From: Clostridiales bacterium GWF2_38_85
GTDB lineage: Bacteria > Bacillota > Clostridia > Oscillospirales > CAG-382
Reading direction: 5' to 3'
Length of the DNA: 64,000 nucleotides
Assembly (NCBI GenBank): GCA_001797275.1
Contig: MGOY01000032.1
Coordinates: forward strand, 147,633 to 211,632
Below the pieces are notes generated by a model. It saw only the letters and a program-made list of their open reading frames with translations. It was not told the DNA's origin and ran no database searches. Below, piece by piece: positions 1 to 8,963 of the stretch. Positions within the stretch are counted from its first letter, which is position 1, and each line of letters opens with the position of its first letter. A program made the translations under genes and the position numbers.

Positions 1-2
1 GC

Positions 3-776
3 ACCGTGCTTCCGCTTTTACCAAAGCGTGAGGACAACAGCCACAAGGGCAGCTTCGGCACCCTTGCGCTCTATTGCGGCAGTGAAAATATGGTCGGCGC
101 AGCAAAGCTTGCGGCTGTCGCAGCCTTGAAAAGCGGTGTAGGATTGGTTAAGCTGATAAACGACGAAAAGACACTGAATTATCTCAAGCAATCACTCTCT
201 GAGCCGGTATTTGAATATATAAGCGAAGCTCCGGCAAAGGCAACCGCCTGTGTTGTAGGCTGCGGCTTCGGTAGGGCAAGGGATGCTCTGCTCGCAAAAC
301 TGCTTTCTGCGATAAAAATACCGCTTTGTATTGATGCGGATGGAATAAATTTCGTTGCGGACAATATATATATATTAAAAAGTATTTCCGCAGATAATAT
401 TGTTACAAAAGTTGTGCTTACTCCCCATCCGACAGAAATGGCAAGGCTGACAGGCAAAACAACCGAATACATCCAGAGTCACCGTCTCGAGGTCGCAGGC
501 CGGTTCGCGCAGGAGCAAAGGGTTGTGCTTGTGCTGAAGGGTGCAAGAACTGTTGTCGCTACCCCTGACAGGCTGTACGTCAATACCGGCGGCAGTGCGG
601 CTCTCGCCAAAGGCGGCAGCGGTGATGTGCTTTCCGGTATGATCGGTGCTTACCTTACCCAGGGAATGTCAGCCGAAAACGCAGCCGTTACCGCAGTGTA
701 TCTGCACGGCAAGGCAGGCGACAGACAGTCCGAAATTGTTGGAATGGACAGCGTAATGCCGAGCGAACTTTTATAA
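3..776 (+). CDS. nnrD: ADP/ATP-dependent NAD(P)H-hydrate dehydratase, 5' end cut by the window
   Basis: The product dehydrates damaged NAD(P)H hydrates back to NAD(P)H, a cytosolic metabolite-repair reaction. The fold is recognised from the N-terminal PKR...HKG motif, the GAAKLAAVAALKSGVGLV stretch and the nucleotide-binding GGSGDVLSG motif near the C-terminus, all typical of the YjeF C-terminal (CARKD) family. The reading frame is open to the window edge. The GTG at position 6 is internal-looking, because family members carry residues before the PKR motif. The missing part may be only a few residues, or it may hold the NnrE epimerase domain of a bifunctional protein; the window cannot decide this. 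The downstream lipoprotein and alanine racemase follow on the same strand and may be cotranscribed. Confidence 0.9.
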   Translation, partial: TVLPLLPKREDNSHKGSFGTLALYCGSENMVGAAKLAAVAALKSGVGLVKLINDEKTLNYLKQSLSEPVFEYISEAPAKATACVVGCGFGRARDALLAKLLSAIKIPLCIDADGINFVADNIYILKSISADNIVTKVVLTPHPTEMARLTGKTTEYIQSHRLEVAGRFAQEQRVVLVLKGARTVVATPDRLYVNTGGSAALAKGGSGDVLSGMIGAYLTQGMSAENAAVTAVYLHGKAGDRQSEIVGMDSVMPSELL

Positions 777-830
777 TTTATTTTGCGGATTCATACAAAA
801 TTATTTCAATTTGAACAAAGGAGATAATGT

Positions 831-1388
831 TTGATAATGAAAAAAACCGCAATAATACTCATATTCATGATATTGTTAACCTGTCTTTGCTCCTGCGGCG
901 GAATCGATAAGCAGTCGCTGGAGGATATAGCGGCACAGCTTGAACCGCCGCTCAGGATAACCGCAACAGTAAAAAGCGATTCTGTGACTGCGAAGATGAC
1001 GATGGAGCTGTACAGCTTGGAAAACGATGTTACCATGCGTACCACCTTCACTGAACCCGAAATGTTTAAAAACCTTGTTGTCGAACGCAAGAAGGACGGA
1101 AAATTGATTGCCGACTACAACGGAATCGAAACCGAGCTGGATCAGAATGCGTTGAAGTTCATCGCTGTAACCCATGACATCATGCAGGAAGTCCGCAACA
1201 GCCTCACCGAGTACGGTGAACCGGCAGCTTCTGAGGATGAACGCTATGGAAAGGCTGTCATCGAGGTTAACGACGGTACAATAACGGTTTACTATGATAT
1301 CGAGACAAATAAACTGCTAAGAGTTGATTCAGACCTGTTTGATACAAATTTAAAAATAGATGTACTCAATATTGAAAAAATAGAATAA
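831..1388 (+). CDS. Small lipoprotein of unknown function upstream of alr
   Basis: The first 25 residues form a lipoprotein signal peptide with lipobox LCSC, so the mature protein should be lipid-anchored outside the membrane. The rest (about 160 residues) is beta-rich with no motif I can name. In Bacillus the gene just before alr in the acpS-ydcC-alr-mazEF cluster also encodes a lipoprotein (YdcC, LolA-like fold), so this may be a shorter positional counterpart; that is inference from order. Two starts are possible. TTG at 831 lies 7 nt after an AAAGGAG site. ATG at 837 is the more usual codon but lies 13 nt away. The gene ends 3 nt before the annotated alr start, so the two are probably cotranscribed. 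Confidence 0.75.
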   Translation: MIMKKTAIILIFMILLTCLCSCGGIDKQSLEDIAAQLEPPLRITATVKSDSVTAKMTMELYSLENDVTMRTTFTEPEMFKNLVVERKKDGKLIADYNGIETELDQNALKFIAVTHDIMQEVRNSLTEYGEPAASEDERYGKAVIEVNDGTITVYYDIETNKLLRVDSDLFDTNLKIDVLNIEKIE

Positions 1389-1391
1389 GAA

Positions 1392-2513
1392 ATGGAAGTG
1401 TTGACGGTGCCCGAAAGAACCGTTGCAAAAATCAAGAAAGAAAATCTGATACATAATCTTAATATTCTAAAGTCTAAGCTTGCACAAAATTGCAGGCTTA
1501 TGGCTGTTGTCAAGGCTGATGCATACGGTCACGGAGCTGTCGAATGTGCAAAAACGCTTGCTGAGAACGGAGTTAAACACTTTGCTGTCGCAACCTTTAA
1601 CGAAGCGGTTGAGTTGCGTATAGGTGGAATTAAAGGTGATATTCTTATATTTTGCGAGCCTCAGCCAGATGAAACAGCCATCGCAAGCAGTTTAAACATC
1701 ATAAGCACTGTGTTTTCGTCAGAAAAAGCGGAACAGCTGAATGAGTTTACAAAAGGCTCAATCAGAGTTCATATCAAAATTGACACAGGTATGTCGCGTG
1801 CGGGTATCTACTGCCATACACGTGATGATGTCGAAGCCGCAGCTGCTGAGGTAGCAAGGATTCATCAATGTAAAAAGCTCAGTATTGAAGGTATATATAC
1901 ACACTTTTCGAGCGCGGACGACATAACCTCCGATGTAACCGACAGCCAGTTTACAGCTTTCAACGCACTTCTTGGCAAGCTGAAACAGATGAGCATCCCT
2001 ACGGGTATTCGCCACATCTGTGCAAGCTCAGGTATCCTCTATTATCCGCAATATCACCTTGATATGGTGCGTGCCGGCATTGCGTTATATGGTTACAGTC
2101 CAAAACCCGGCGACGAGTATTCGCAATTGTTTAAGCCGGTTATGCAGCTTGAAGCTCATATTGTGCATATAACAAAGTTGAAACCATACGATTGTGTATC
2201 CTACGGCAGGGCCTATACCTCTGCATGTGATATGAAGGTCGCAACAGTTACGATCGGCTACGGAGACGGCTATAACAGGAGCTTGTCAAATGTTGATTAT
2301 ATGCTTGTAGGCGGCAAAAAAGCACCTATCTGCGGCAGGGTATGCATGGACATCACCGTCATTGATGTAACAGACATTGATTGCAAAATCGGCGACACAG
2401 CAATAGTCTTCGGCGAAGCTAAACCCGCAGACATCATCGCAAAAAAACTGAACACTATCAGCTACGAAGTCCTCTGCAACATAGGGAAACGATTTAAACG
2501 AACATATCAATGA
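1392..2513 (+). CDS. alr: Alanine racemase (PLP-dependent)
   Basis: The enzyme interconverts L- and D-alanine for peptidoglycan synthesis. The PLP lysine is K41 in VVKADAYGHG and the second catalytic base is Y271 in VSYGRA; the C-terminal MCMDITVIDVTD motif is also typical. The length (373 aa) is normal, with an N-terminal alpha/beta barrel and a C-terminal beta domain. The ATG at 1392 has no clear ribosome site. GTG at 1407 lies 7 nt after GGAAG and would give a start closer to usual family N-termini, so the true start may be 1407. It sits directly behind the lipoprotein gene and before mazF, as in many Firmicutes. Confidence 0.95.
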   Translation: MEVLTVPERTVAKIKKENLIHNLNILKSKLAQNCRLMAVVKADAYGHGAVECAKTLAENGVKHFAVATFNEAVELRIGGIKGDILIFCEPQPDETAIASSLNIISTVFSSEKAEQLNEFTKGSIRVHIKIDTGMSRAGIYCHTRDDVEAAAAEVARIHQCKKLSIEGIYTHFSSADDITSDVTDSQFTAFNALLGKLKQMSIPTGIRHICASSGILYYPQYHLDMVRAGIALYGYSPKPGDEYSQLFKPVMQLEAHIVHITKLKPYDCVSYGRAYTSACDMKVATVTIGYGDGYNRSLSNVDYMLVGGKKAPICGRVCMDITVIDVTDIDCKIGDTAIVFGEAKPADIIAKKLNTISYEVLCNIGKRFKRTYQ

Positions 2514-2611
2514 GCATGTGACGTGTTTCCTGTCCCTCCGTTGAATCATATCAAGTATCATGAAAAATTTTTAGGAGTAAATTTTGTTCATGGTGTTCTT
2601 ATTTAATTAAA

Positions 2612-2641
2612 TTGTCAAACTTTCGTGAACCGGAATAAAAT
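2612..2641 (+). promoter_or_regulatory. Probable sigma-A promoter of mazF
   Basis: TTGTCA (2612-2617) and TAAAAT (2636-2641) are separated by 18 nt. This lies in the 238-bp gap between alr and mazF, which holds no credible ORF. A small CTGAAAAT/ATTTTCAG inverted repeat (2684-2701) lies between this promoter and the gene and could be an operator. Confidence 0.45.
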
Positions 2642-2751
2642 ATATAACAAAGGCAAAAATATAATTGTAACCTTTGAAAATCTGAAAATGAATTTTCAGA
2701 CAATAAAATATATTTTTCGGATAGGGACACAAACACGAAAGGAAGATAAGG

Positions 2752-3144
2752 ATGTTAATAAGACGCGGAGATATCTATTATGCCGATTTGAGCCCAGTTG
2801 TCGGCTCCGAGCAGGGCGGTGTCAGGCCTGTGCTGATTGTGCAGAACGATGTCGGTAATAAATACAGCCCGACCGTAATCGCTGCTGCGATAACCAGCCA
2901 GACAGGAAAGTCCAGGCTCCCGACACATATTGAGGTTTACGCCGAAAACTACGGTCTGGCGAAGGACTCAGTCATATTGCTTGAACAAATACGTACAATA
3001 GATAAACATCGTCTGAAAGAGAGAATGGGACATCTTGATGACAGCGTCATGCAGCAGGTCAACGAAGCTATAACCGTCAGTTTCGGACTGTCCGACACCG
3101 AACCCGCAACTACCGGCTATGGTCCACAAACAGTGTTAGGATAA
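2752..3144 (+). CDS. mazF: MazF/NdoA-type endoribonuclease toxin
   Basis: MazF toxins cut single-stranded mRNA at short specific sites. The protein opens with [20 protein letters not shown] and continues with RPVLIVQND, close to Bacillus NdoA (YdcE); the conserved arginine, the SEQGG loop and a [12 protein letters not shown] segment are all present. At 130 aa it is slightly longer than NdoA, with a short C-terminal tail. AAAGGAAG lies 6 nt before the ATG. In Bacillus the MazE antitoxin gene lies directly upstream, between alr and mazF. Here that 238-bp interval has no MazE-like ORF, so the toxin has no adjacent antitoxin. The gene looks intact. Confidence 0.93.
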   Translation: MLIRRGDIYYADLSPVVGSEQGGVRPVLIVQNDVGNKYSPTVIAAAITSQTGKSRLPTHIEVYAENYGLAKDSVILLEQIRTIDKHRLKERMGHLDDSVMQQVNEAITVSFGLSDTEPATTGYGPQTVLG

Positions 3145-3174
3145 AAATAGAGATAAAACTAATGTAAAATGTAG

Positions 3175-3195
3175 GGGCGACCGCAAGGGTCGCCC
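3175..3195. terminator. GC-rich hairpin downstream of mazF, member of a small intergenic repeat
   Basis: GGGCGACC (3175-3182) pairs with GGTCGCCC (3188-3195). It follows the mazF stop by 30 bp and probably ends the transcript, although no long T-run follows. At 3250-3270 lies a stretch resembling one arm of the 4854-4899 hairpin (18 of 21 matches by eye), so related palindromic repeats occur twice on either side of the MATE gene. Confidence 0.5.
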
Positions 3196-3329
3196 GTTTC
3201 AATATAATACATAATCGTTATGTCTCGAGCGACTGCATGAGGTAACTGAAGGTTATCTTTGTCGTCCCTACTGCTAAATTCTGAAATTATATTGCATGAA
3301 AATATCGTTGTTTTGTATGTTGTTGCCAA

Positions 3330-3358
3330 TTGCATATGTTAAATTTATATGTTATAAT
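3330..3358 (+). promoter_or_regulatory. Sigma-A promoter of the MATE gene
   Basis: TTGCAT (3330-3335) and a perfect TATAAT (3353-3358) are 17 nt apart, about 37 nt before the start codon of the efflux gene. Confidence 0.6.
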
Positions 3359-3395
3359 TAATCAAAATATCGATATTTAAAATTTTGAGGTATTT

Positions 3396-4790
3396 ATGTT
3401 ATTCGGGGTAGATTTCAAGGACAAGAATTTTGTAAAACAGGTATTCAGGTTCGGTGCGCCGGTTGCGTTCCAGAACCTGCTTTCGTCGTCGCTGTCGTTG
3501 ATGGATACCTTTATGATAGGTCAGCTGCATAACGAAGCTGCAATCGGTGCGGTTGGGCTGGCGGCACAGCTGACTATGTTTTTGTTTGTCACCATGTTTG
3601 GTGTTGCATCAGCCGGTTCGGTGTTCATCTCGCAGTACTGGGGCGCTGATGATATCAAGGGTGTCAAAAAATCCTACGGTATAGTGCTGATTGGCTGTAT
3701 GCTTGTTGCTTCAGCTTTGTTCCTGTTCGTTTTCATAGCTCCGGACAGAGCAATGATGATCTACACGAACGAAGTGAGGGTAATCGAAATCGGTGCAAGC
3801 TATCTTAAGGTTGTTGCATTTTCATACCTTGCACTGGGTATAAATTTTGCATATACCTCAGTACTTCGTTCGGTCGGAGAGCCGAACATTCCGATGTATT
3901 CGAGTGTATTGTCTGTTTTAGTCAACCTGTTTTTCAACTACGCGCTTATCTTCGGTAAGTTCGGGATGCCTGCACTTGGTGTTGTCGGCGCTGCATACGG
4001 TACGGTTATCGCTTCGTTTGTGTCCTTGATTTTTACAATTACAGTATCTAATATTAAAAAAAACATTATAGCTTCGCCACTAAAAGAAATATTTTCAGCA
4101 GACCTCGCTTTTATCAAGTACTTTTTCAAAATCGGTTCGCCTGCGATGCTCAATGAGATGCTCTGGATCATCGGTTACACCGGCTTTAACATGGTACTGG
4201 GCAGGATGGGTGAGAACAATATCACCGCTACTGCGATTTCAAGACAGGTCGAGAACTTCACCTTCGTATTCTACAACGGTCTTTGTACCGCTTGTGCAAT
4301 CATGGTCGGCAAGAGCATCGGTGCCGGAGAAATCGAACGTGGGAAAGCTGATGCGAAGCGGTTCATGCTGTTGATACCAATGGTTGCAGCAGTACTCGGC
4401 GCGATTATAATCACTTTCAGACGGTTTATCCTGATGCCGTTTAACCTGACAGAGCCGGTGTTCAATGTTGCATTTGTGCTGCTGCTGATAACCAGCCTTG
4501 AGATGCCGCTTCGTAACCTGCCGTATATAAGCATTGTCGGTATATTCAGAGCGGGTGGCGACACCAAGAAGGGACTGCTGTATGACATCTCGGTAATATG
4601 GCTGGTTGCGCTTCCGACAACTGCGATATTGGGATTGGTAATTGGGGTACCGTTCCCCATGCTGTACCTTGCTATGCTATTGTCCGAGGATATAGTCAAG
4701 TCAACACTTTGCCTGAAGCATTTCATCAGTATGAAGTGGATAAAGCCGGTTTCCACCACAGCTAACCTTTCTGATGTTACACAAAATTAA
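3396..4790 (+). CDS. MATE family multidrug/Na+ antiporter
   Basis: A 464-residue polytopic membrane protein with about 12 hydrophobic segments arranged as two homologous halves, the hallmark of MATE exporters. The N-terminal half has the family features GAPVAFQNLLSS and MDTFMIGQL, and the second half repeats this as GSPAMLNEMLW. MATE proteins export cationic drugs or metabolites in exchange for Na+ or H+; the substrate cannot be told from sequence. It has its own promoter, stands alone on the plus strand, and is followed by a strong hairpin. Start ATG 3396 follows a weak GAGG site. Confidence 0.92.
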   Translation: MLFGVDFKDKNFVKQVFRFGAPVAFQNLLSSSLSLMDTFMIGQLHNEAAIGAVGLAAQLTMFLFVTMFGVASAGSVFISQYWGADDIKGVKKSYGIVLIGCMLVASALFLFVFIAPDRAMMIYTNEVRVIEIGASYLKVVAFSYLALGINFAYTSVLRSVGEPNIPMYSSVLSVLVNLFFNYALIFGKFGMPALGVVGAAYGTVIASFVSLIFTITVSNIKKNIIASPLKEIFSADLAFIKYFFKIGSPAMLNEMLWIIGYTGFNMVLGRMGENNITATAISRQVENFTFVFYNGLCTACAIMVGKSIGAGEIERGKADAKRFMLLIPMVAAVLGAIIITFRRFILMPFNLTEPVFNVAFVLLLITSLEMPLRNLPYISIVGIFRAGGDTKKGLLYDISVIWLVALPTTAILGLVIGVPFPMLYLAMLLSEDIVKSTLCLKHFISMKWIKPVSTTANLSDVTQN

Positions 4791-4853
4791 TAGATATATA
4801 AATTATTATATGTCTGACAGCCTTAGCCTGTCTAAAATACAGCTGACCTATAG

Positions 4854-4899
4854 GTAAGGGCGACAAAGACAACAGTCAGGTTGTCTTTGTCGCCCTTAC
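4854..4899. terminator. Perfect 20-bp hairpin between convergent transporter genes
   Basis: The arms 4854-4873 and 4880-4899 are perfectly complementary over 20 bp, with a 6-nt loop (agtcag). It lies between the ends of the MATE gene (plus) and the EamA gene (minus) and would serve as a bidirectional terminator. One arm resembles the sequence at 3250-3270, so it may belong to a dispersed palindromic repeat. Confidence 0.75.
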
Positions 4900-4944
4900 G
4901 AGCATTTCCTATTTGTTTATTTGATCATTTACCATAATTTTTCA

Positions 4945-5847
4945 TTATTCATACGATTCGTTTATCGAATCGTTGTTCATATGTTCATTGTTCACTGTTG
5001 CAAATGTTGCACCGAGCAGCATAAGACCGCCGATTATTTGCGTTAAGGTCATAGCTTCGTTGAGGATGAGAGCTGATATCAATAAAGAAGTAAGCGGATC
5101 AACATAATTGAGTGCGGCAATAGTCTGTCCTTTGATTTTTTGCATACCCGATATGAACAGAAAAAATGCAAGTCCGGAATGAACTATGCAGAGCAACAAC
5201 AGCATCGGAATATCTGTGAGCGTTATTCTGAAAACACTGTTACCGCCCCAGATAAGTGCGAGCGGTGCCATTACAACCGCTGCGGTAAGCAGTTGTATAA
5301 AGGTCGACTGCACTCCGTCGACACCCTTTATAAATTTGTTGAGCAGCATCATCGACGCATAGAAAACCGCTGTCAGCAGTCCGAAGATGATGCCGAGCAG
5401 ATGATTTTGACCGCCGGTGGTGCTGCTGCTGCCGCCAGCAGTGCTGACGACAAAGAACATGCCTGTCATCGCTATGATAATACAGATAACCTTTTTCGGT
5501 GATATTTTTTCCTTTAGTACAATCGGCGAGAATATAAGAACAAACACAGGCGCAAAATAAACGCTCAGCGCCGCATTTGATATTGTTGTATTGTTGTATG
5601 CGAGGAAAAGGAAAATCCAGTTAACCGCAAGCGCAACACCCGAGAGAACCAGAATAAAAAGGTTCTTTTTTATTGCTTTGAAGTCAAATTTCTGCCTCTT
5701 AAAAAGCATGATAGTAAGTAAAAACAGACAGCCGATAAAACCACGGATTGCAGCAAGCTCGGCAGGATTACGGTTTACTCCCTTCAGTACAAGACCGATT
5801 GTACCAAAAATAATCATAGACAGTATAAATTGAATTTTCGACTTCAC
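4945..5847 (-). CDS. EamA/DMT-family drug or metabolite transporter
   Basis: A hydrophobic protein of about 300 residues with ten predicted membrane segments in two EamA repeats (roughly residues 5-140 and 160-290). The second half has the family-typical ALNYVDPLTSLLISALILNE motif. Such proteins export or import amino acids, sugars or other metabolites; the substrate is unknown. The open frame reaches 5874, but the GTG at 5847 is preceded by GGGAG at 7-nt spacing and gives the expected cytoplasmic start before the first membrane helix. The gene is divergent from the GHL10 gene and convergent with the MATE gene. Confidence 0.87.
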   Translation of the reverse strand: MKSKIQFILSMIIFGTIGLVLKGVNRNPAELAAIRGFIGCLFLLTIMLFKRQKFDFKAIKKNLFILVLSGVALAVNWIFLFLAYNNTTISNAALSVYFAPVFVLIFSPIVLKEKISPKKVICIIIAMTGMFFVVSTAGGSSSTTGGQNHLLGIIFGLLTAVFYASMMLLNKFIKGVDGVQSTFIQLLTAAVVMAPLALIWGGNSVFRITLTDIPMLLLLCIVHSGLAFFLFISGMQKIKGQTIAALNYVDPLTSLLISALILNEAMTLTQIIGGLMLLGATFATVNNEHMNNDSINESYE

Positions 5848-6002
5848 AAAACAGCTCCCACACCAGATTAACACTGCAATTATAAACTGTTTATGTCAAA
5901 TAATCAATATGCTGTTAAACTATTTTTATTGATTAATTGGGTTTTTTATGTTAAAATAAATTTATATAATTCTAACACATCAAAGAAGGGATGAACATAA
6001 TT

Positions 6003-7613
6003 ATGAAGCTGAATGAAGTTATAACTGCAAAGCTTGACGGAATCAATAAGTTCAGAGATGAAAATCAACTGATTCTATACACCACAAAACGCGGAGAGAC
6101 TACAAAAACCAACCCATATGGTATTGAAGTCATAGTTGTTGACGGTATCGTCGTCAAAAAAGGCACCAACGACAACCAGATCCCGCAAAACGGATATGTA
6201 TTGAGCGGTAACAGCAAAATGTGCAGGTTTCTGATGGAGAAGATTCTGATCGGAACGAAAGTTGAAATCAATGATTCAAAGACCGAAGCGACTTTTTATA
6301 TTGACAAACAGACCTATATCACCGATACAAGAGCAACAGCAGAGCTTAATATTGCTCACATCGCTGAGAATTCCAATAACGACAACAGAGTGCTTGCAAT
6401 GGAGATAATTGAGCAGATAGAAAACAAGCTGATACAGCTTGACAAAACTGACGGTGAGGCAGAATTTACTGCGCTGCTTGATGAAGTTAAAAAGCTGAAT
6501 GAGAAGGCATACATTGTCGGAACAGCATCACCTGCTGTCGAAGCACGCGGAATCTGGCACAGACCGAGTGAGAAAACCGCTGAAGATATTGAAAACACAG
6601 TCAAATATTTAGCTGACACCGGGTTCAATATGCTTTTGGTGGAGGCCTTCTACAACGGTTATGTTATCTATAAAAACTCCGCATTCTGCGAGACAAGACC
6701 AAATCTTGCGGACAAGGATTTTGATATGCTTGAGGAGTTTGTCAAGGCAGGGAAAAAATACGGAGTTGAAATACACGCTTGGGTTGAGGACTTCTTTGTC
6801 GGCAGTCCCTACGAGGTACCCGAAGGTACAAAATCAGGATCACCTATCATCGACAAGCATCCGGAATGGGCGGCAAAGCTCAAAAACGGCAGCATATATA
6901 TGACCACAGAGCCTAAGTTTGTCTATATCAACGCTGCGATGGACGAGGTGCAGGACTTCATTTCCAATGTCTACAACGAGATGCTCGAAAGATATGAGAT
7001 TGACGGTATTCAGCTTGATTACATCCGTTATCCGCTTGGAACAACAATAGAAAATACTGTCGGCTTCGACGACTACACACTGGCTGAATTTAAGCTTCAG
7101 AGCGGTATTGATGCAAGGGATATCACTGACTTTGAGTCTGACGAATGGCTGCAGTTTACAAACTTCAAGACATTCCATGTTACCCGCTTTGTCAACCGTA
7201 TTCACAATGAGGTCAGAGAGTTTGAGAAAAGAACCGGAAGAAGAGTCTATCTGTCTACTGCGGTGTTCGGCGATCCTGATATTGCACTCAAACACAAGTG
7301 TCAGAACTGGCAGTTCTGGATGTCAAACAACTGGCTGGATTTCATTTCGCCGATGGCGTATTATGAAGACAGCGATGAAGTAAGAAAAGAAGTCAAAAAT
7401 ATGGTTGACCGCTACCCGAACATCCCCAACTATGCCGGAATTGCACCGATGTATCATCATATGCCATCGATTGATTCGACAAGACAGATTGTTGCTACAA
7501 GAGATGCCGGTGCGAAGGGTGTTGTATTCTTTGCAACAAATGCGCTGAGCGGTGAACAGGCGGAGCTACTCAAAGCCGGACCATTTAAATACAAATCTGA
7601 TGTAAGAGGTTAA
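6003..7613 (+). CDS. Glycoside hydrolase-like GHL10 (DUF187-type) protein without signal peptide
   Basis: The N-terminal 130 residues resemble the FRDENQLILYT...TNPYGIEVIVVDG...IPQNGYVLSG domain often fused to these hydrolases. From about residue 180 a TIM-barrel domain of the GHL10 type (PF02638) follows, with EARGIWHRPSEKT, IHAWVEDFF and the signature GIQLDYIRYP. The family is thought to act on polysaccharides, but its chemistry is poorly defined. Unlike many relatives there is no signal peptide, so it is probably cytosolic. ATG 5991 is directly against the AAGAAGGG site; ATG 6003, 12 nt further, is the more credible start. It ends 10 nt before the acyltransferase gene and they probably form an operon. 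Confidence 0.83.
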   Translation: MKLNEVITAKLDGINKFRDENQLILYTTKRGETTKTNPYGIEVIVVDGIVVKKGTNDNQIPQNGYVLSGNSKMCRFLMEKILIGTKVEINDSKTEATFYIDKQTYITDTRATAELNIAHIAENSNNDNRVLAMEIIEQIENKLIQLDKTDGEAEFTALLDEVKKLNEKAYIVGTASPAVEARGIWHRPSEKTAEDIENTVKYLADTGFNMLLVEAFYNGYVIYKNSAFCETRPNLADKDFDMLEEFVKAGKKYGVEIHAWVEDFFVGSPYEVPEGTKSGSPIIDKHPEWAAKLKNGSIYMTTEPKFVYINAAMDEVQDFISNVYNEMLERYEIDGIQLDYIRYPLGTTIENTVGFDDYTLAEFKLQSGIDARDITDFESDEWLQFTNFKTFHVTRFVNRIHNEVREFEKRTGRRVYLSTAVFGDPDIALKHKCQNWQFWMSNNWLDFISPMAYYEDSDEVRKEVKNMVDRYPNIPNYAGIAPMYHHMPSIDSTRQIVATRDAGAKGVVFFATNALSGEQAELLKAGPFKYKSDVRG

Positions 7614-7623
7614 AAATTTAAAT

Positions 7624-8853
7624 ATGATATACCAAGATATTTTAAATATTCTCGGAATTAATGTGTTGCCTGAATACTTTGAACCATGTTTCAATGAGTT
7701 CAAAGAAAAATTTGAGAGCGGATTGAAGGACGAGGAGTTTATCACTGACGATACATTGAATTTGCTTGCAGAGCAGGGATTTATCAACCCCGACTGCATA
7801 GGCGATGTTACAAATTGTCTTGAGAAAATCCAAAGCGATTCCGAGCTTGATTTTACAATAAAGTATTTGTACTTTGTTATATGCGAAAAGCGTAATCCCT
7901 GGGAGAACCACCTTTACATAACACCGGCTCCCGAAAAACTTGGAGACGAACGGTTTGTTTTCCCATTGATATTACTTATTAAAGTGCTTGATAAAGGCAT
8001 GAAAAATGCCCGCCAAAGCGGGATCGATGAAAGCTATATTGCACAGCTCAAGGGTGTTGTTGCGTATGCAACCCATGACCGCAGCGAGCAAAGGTGGGAA
8101 GTCCGCAACATATATAACTGGCATCTTAATTCAGCGATGGGAATGATGTTCCTCATCGGCAGAATCAAATACGAGCCTTCGATGATAGATGAAAACTACT
8201 TAGGACTGCGCAGAAAAGCTGACGGTAAGCTGTTATTTGTCTACAAGAACACCGCAGATATTAACGAATACGGACAATTCTGCCGCAATGAAGCAGTTGT
8301 TGATTTCAAGACAAGCTACAGCGAAACAGACAGTGAAATTATTGCCAACCCGATCCATCCGTCGGGCAAAATTTTAATGGAAAAGGTCAGATTGAACAAG
8401 ACCGAATGGGAGGTTGCTGTCAAGGGAGGCGACATGGCACTGTCCATGCACATTCCATCTGGCGAGGGTTACAACGCCGAACAGATAGGGAAGTCATTCA
8501 GAGAAGCACTGGTGTTCTACAAGAAGACCTTCCCGGCACTCGAAATCAAATGCTTTGTCTGCTATTCCTGGCTGTACAGTCCGCAGCTGACCGAACTGCT
8601 GCCCGAAACCAGCGGTATCAATATATTCAACCGCAAGGTTTATCTCTGCCCGGTACCGTCGGATGAGAGCGGATTCTATACCTTTGTGTTCAGAACCGAC
8701 AACTTCGATCACGAAACAGCTGATACAAGCACAACCCTGAAACGTAACTTCGTTGCATTTCTCAAAAGCGGCCGCCGCGCACACAATGGCCTGTTATTCT
8801 ACCCGGTATCGATGCTTGACAGGTTCGGCGAAGACATCGAATGGGCGTTGTGA
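7624..8853 (+). CDS. NAT_N/GNAT_C-type acyltransferase-domain protein
   Basis: A 409-residue soluble protein. Its overall layout matches proteins annotated as acyltransferase domain-containing: an N-terminal helical NAT_N domain (about 1-140) and a GNAT-like C-terminal domain (about 150-400) with HIPSGEGYN, CFVCYSWLYSPQL and the basic LKSGRRAHNGL near the end. The reaction is not established; acyl transfer is inferred from the fold name. It sits 10 nt behind the GHL10 hydrolase, suggesting that the two handle the same carbohydrate-derived substrate. The strong hairpin at 8903-8944 closes the pair. Confidence 0.68.
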   Translation: MIYQDILNILGINVLPEYFEPCFNEFKEKFESGLKDEEFITDDTLNLLAEQGFINPDCIGDVTNCLEKIQSDSELDFTIKYLYFVICEKRNPWENHLYITPAPEKLGDERFVFPLILLIKVLDKGMKNARQSGIDESYIAQLKGVVAYATHDRSEQRWEVRNIYNWHLNSAMGMMFLIGRIKYEPSMIDENYLGLRRKADGKLLFVYKNTADINEYGQFCRNEAVVDFKTSYSETDSEIIANPIHPSGKILMEKVRLNKTEWEVAVKGGDMALSMHIPSGEGYNAEQIGKSFREALVFYKKTFPALEIKCFVCYSWLYSPQLTELLPETSGINIFNRKVYLCPVPSDESGFYTFVFRTDNFDHETADTSTTLKRNFVAFLKSGRRAHNGLLFYPVSMLDRFGEDIEWAL

Positions 8854-8902
8854 TTTAATAAAAACCGATATTTATATAGATTAAAAATATTATCATATAT
8901 AT

Positions 8903-8944
8903 ATACGAGTGACAAAAGAAATTAAATGCTTTTGTCACTCGTAT
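8903..8944. terminator. Bidirectional terminator hairpin
   Basis: The arms 8903-8918 and 8929-8944 are perfectly complementary over 16 bp, with a 10-nt loop. It lies between the convergent acyltransferase (plus) and GH20 (minus) genes. AT-rich flanks provide T-runs on both strands. Confidence 0.8.
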
Positions 8945-8963
8945 AATTTTATCAATCGTATAA

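Noticed and set aside
2625..2858. A 77-codon open frame just before and into mazF, a candidate MazE antitoxin
   Set aside because: It overlaps mazF in another frame, its second half is a shadow of the toxin gene, it lacks a ribosome site, and it has no MazE or CopG features.
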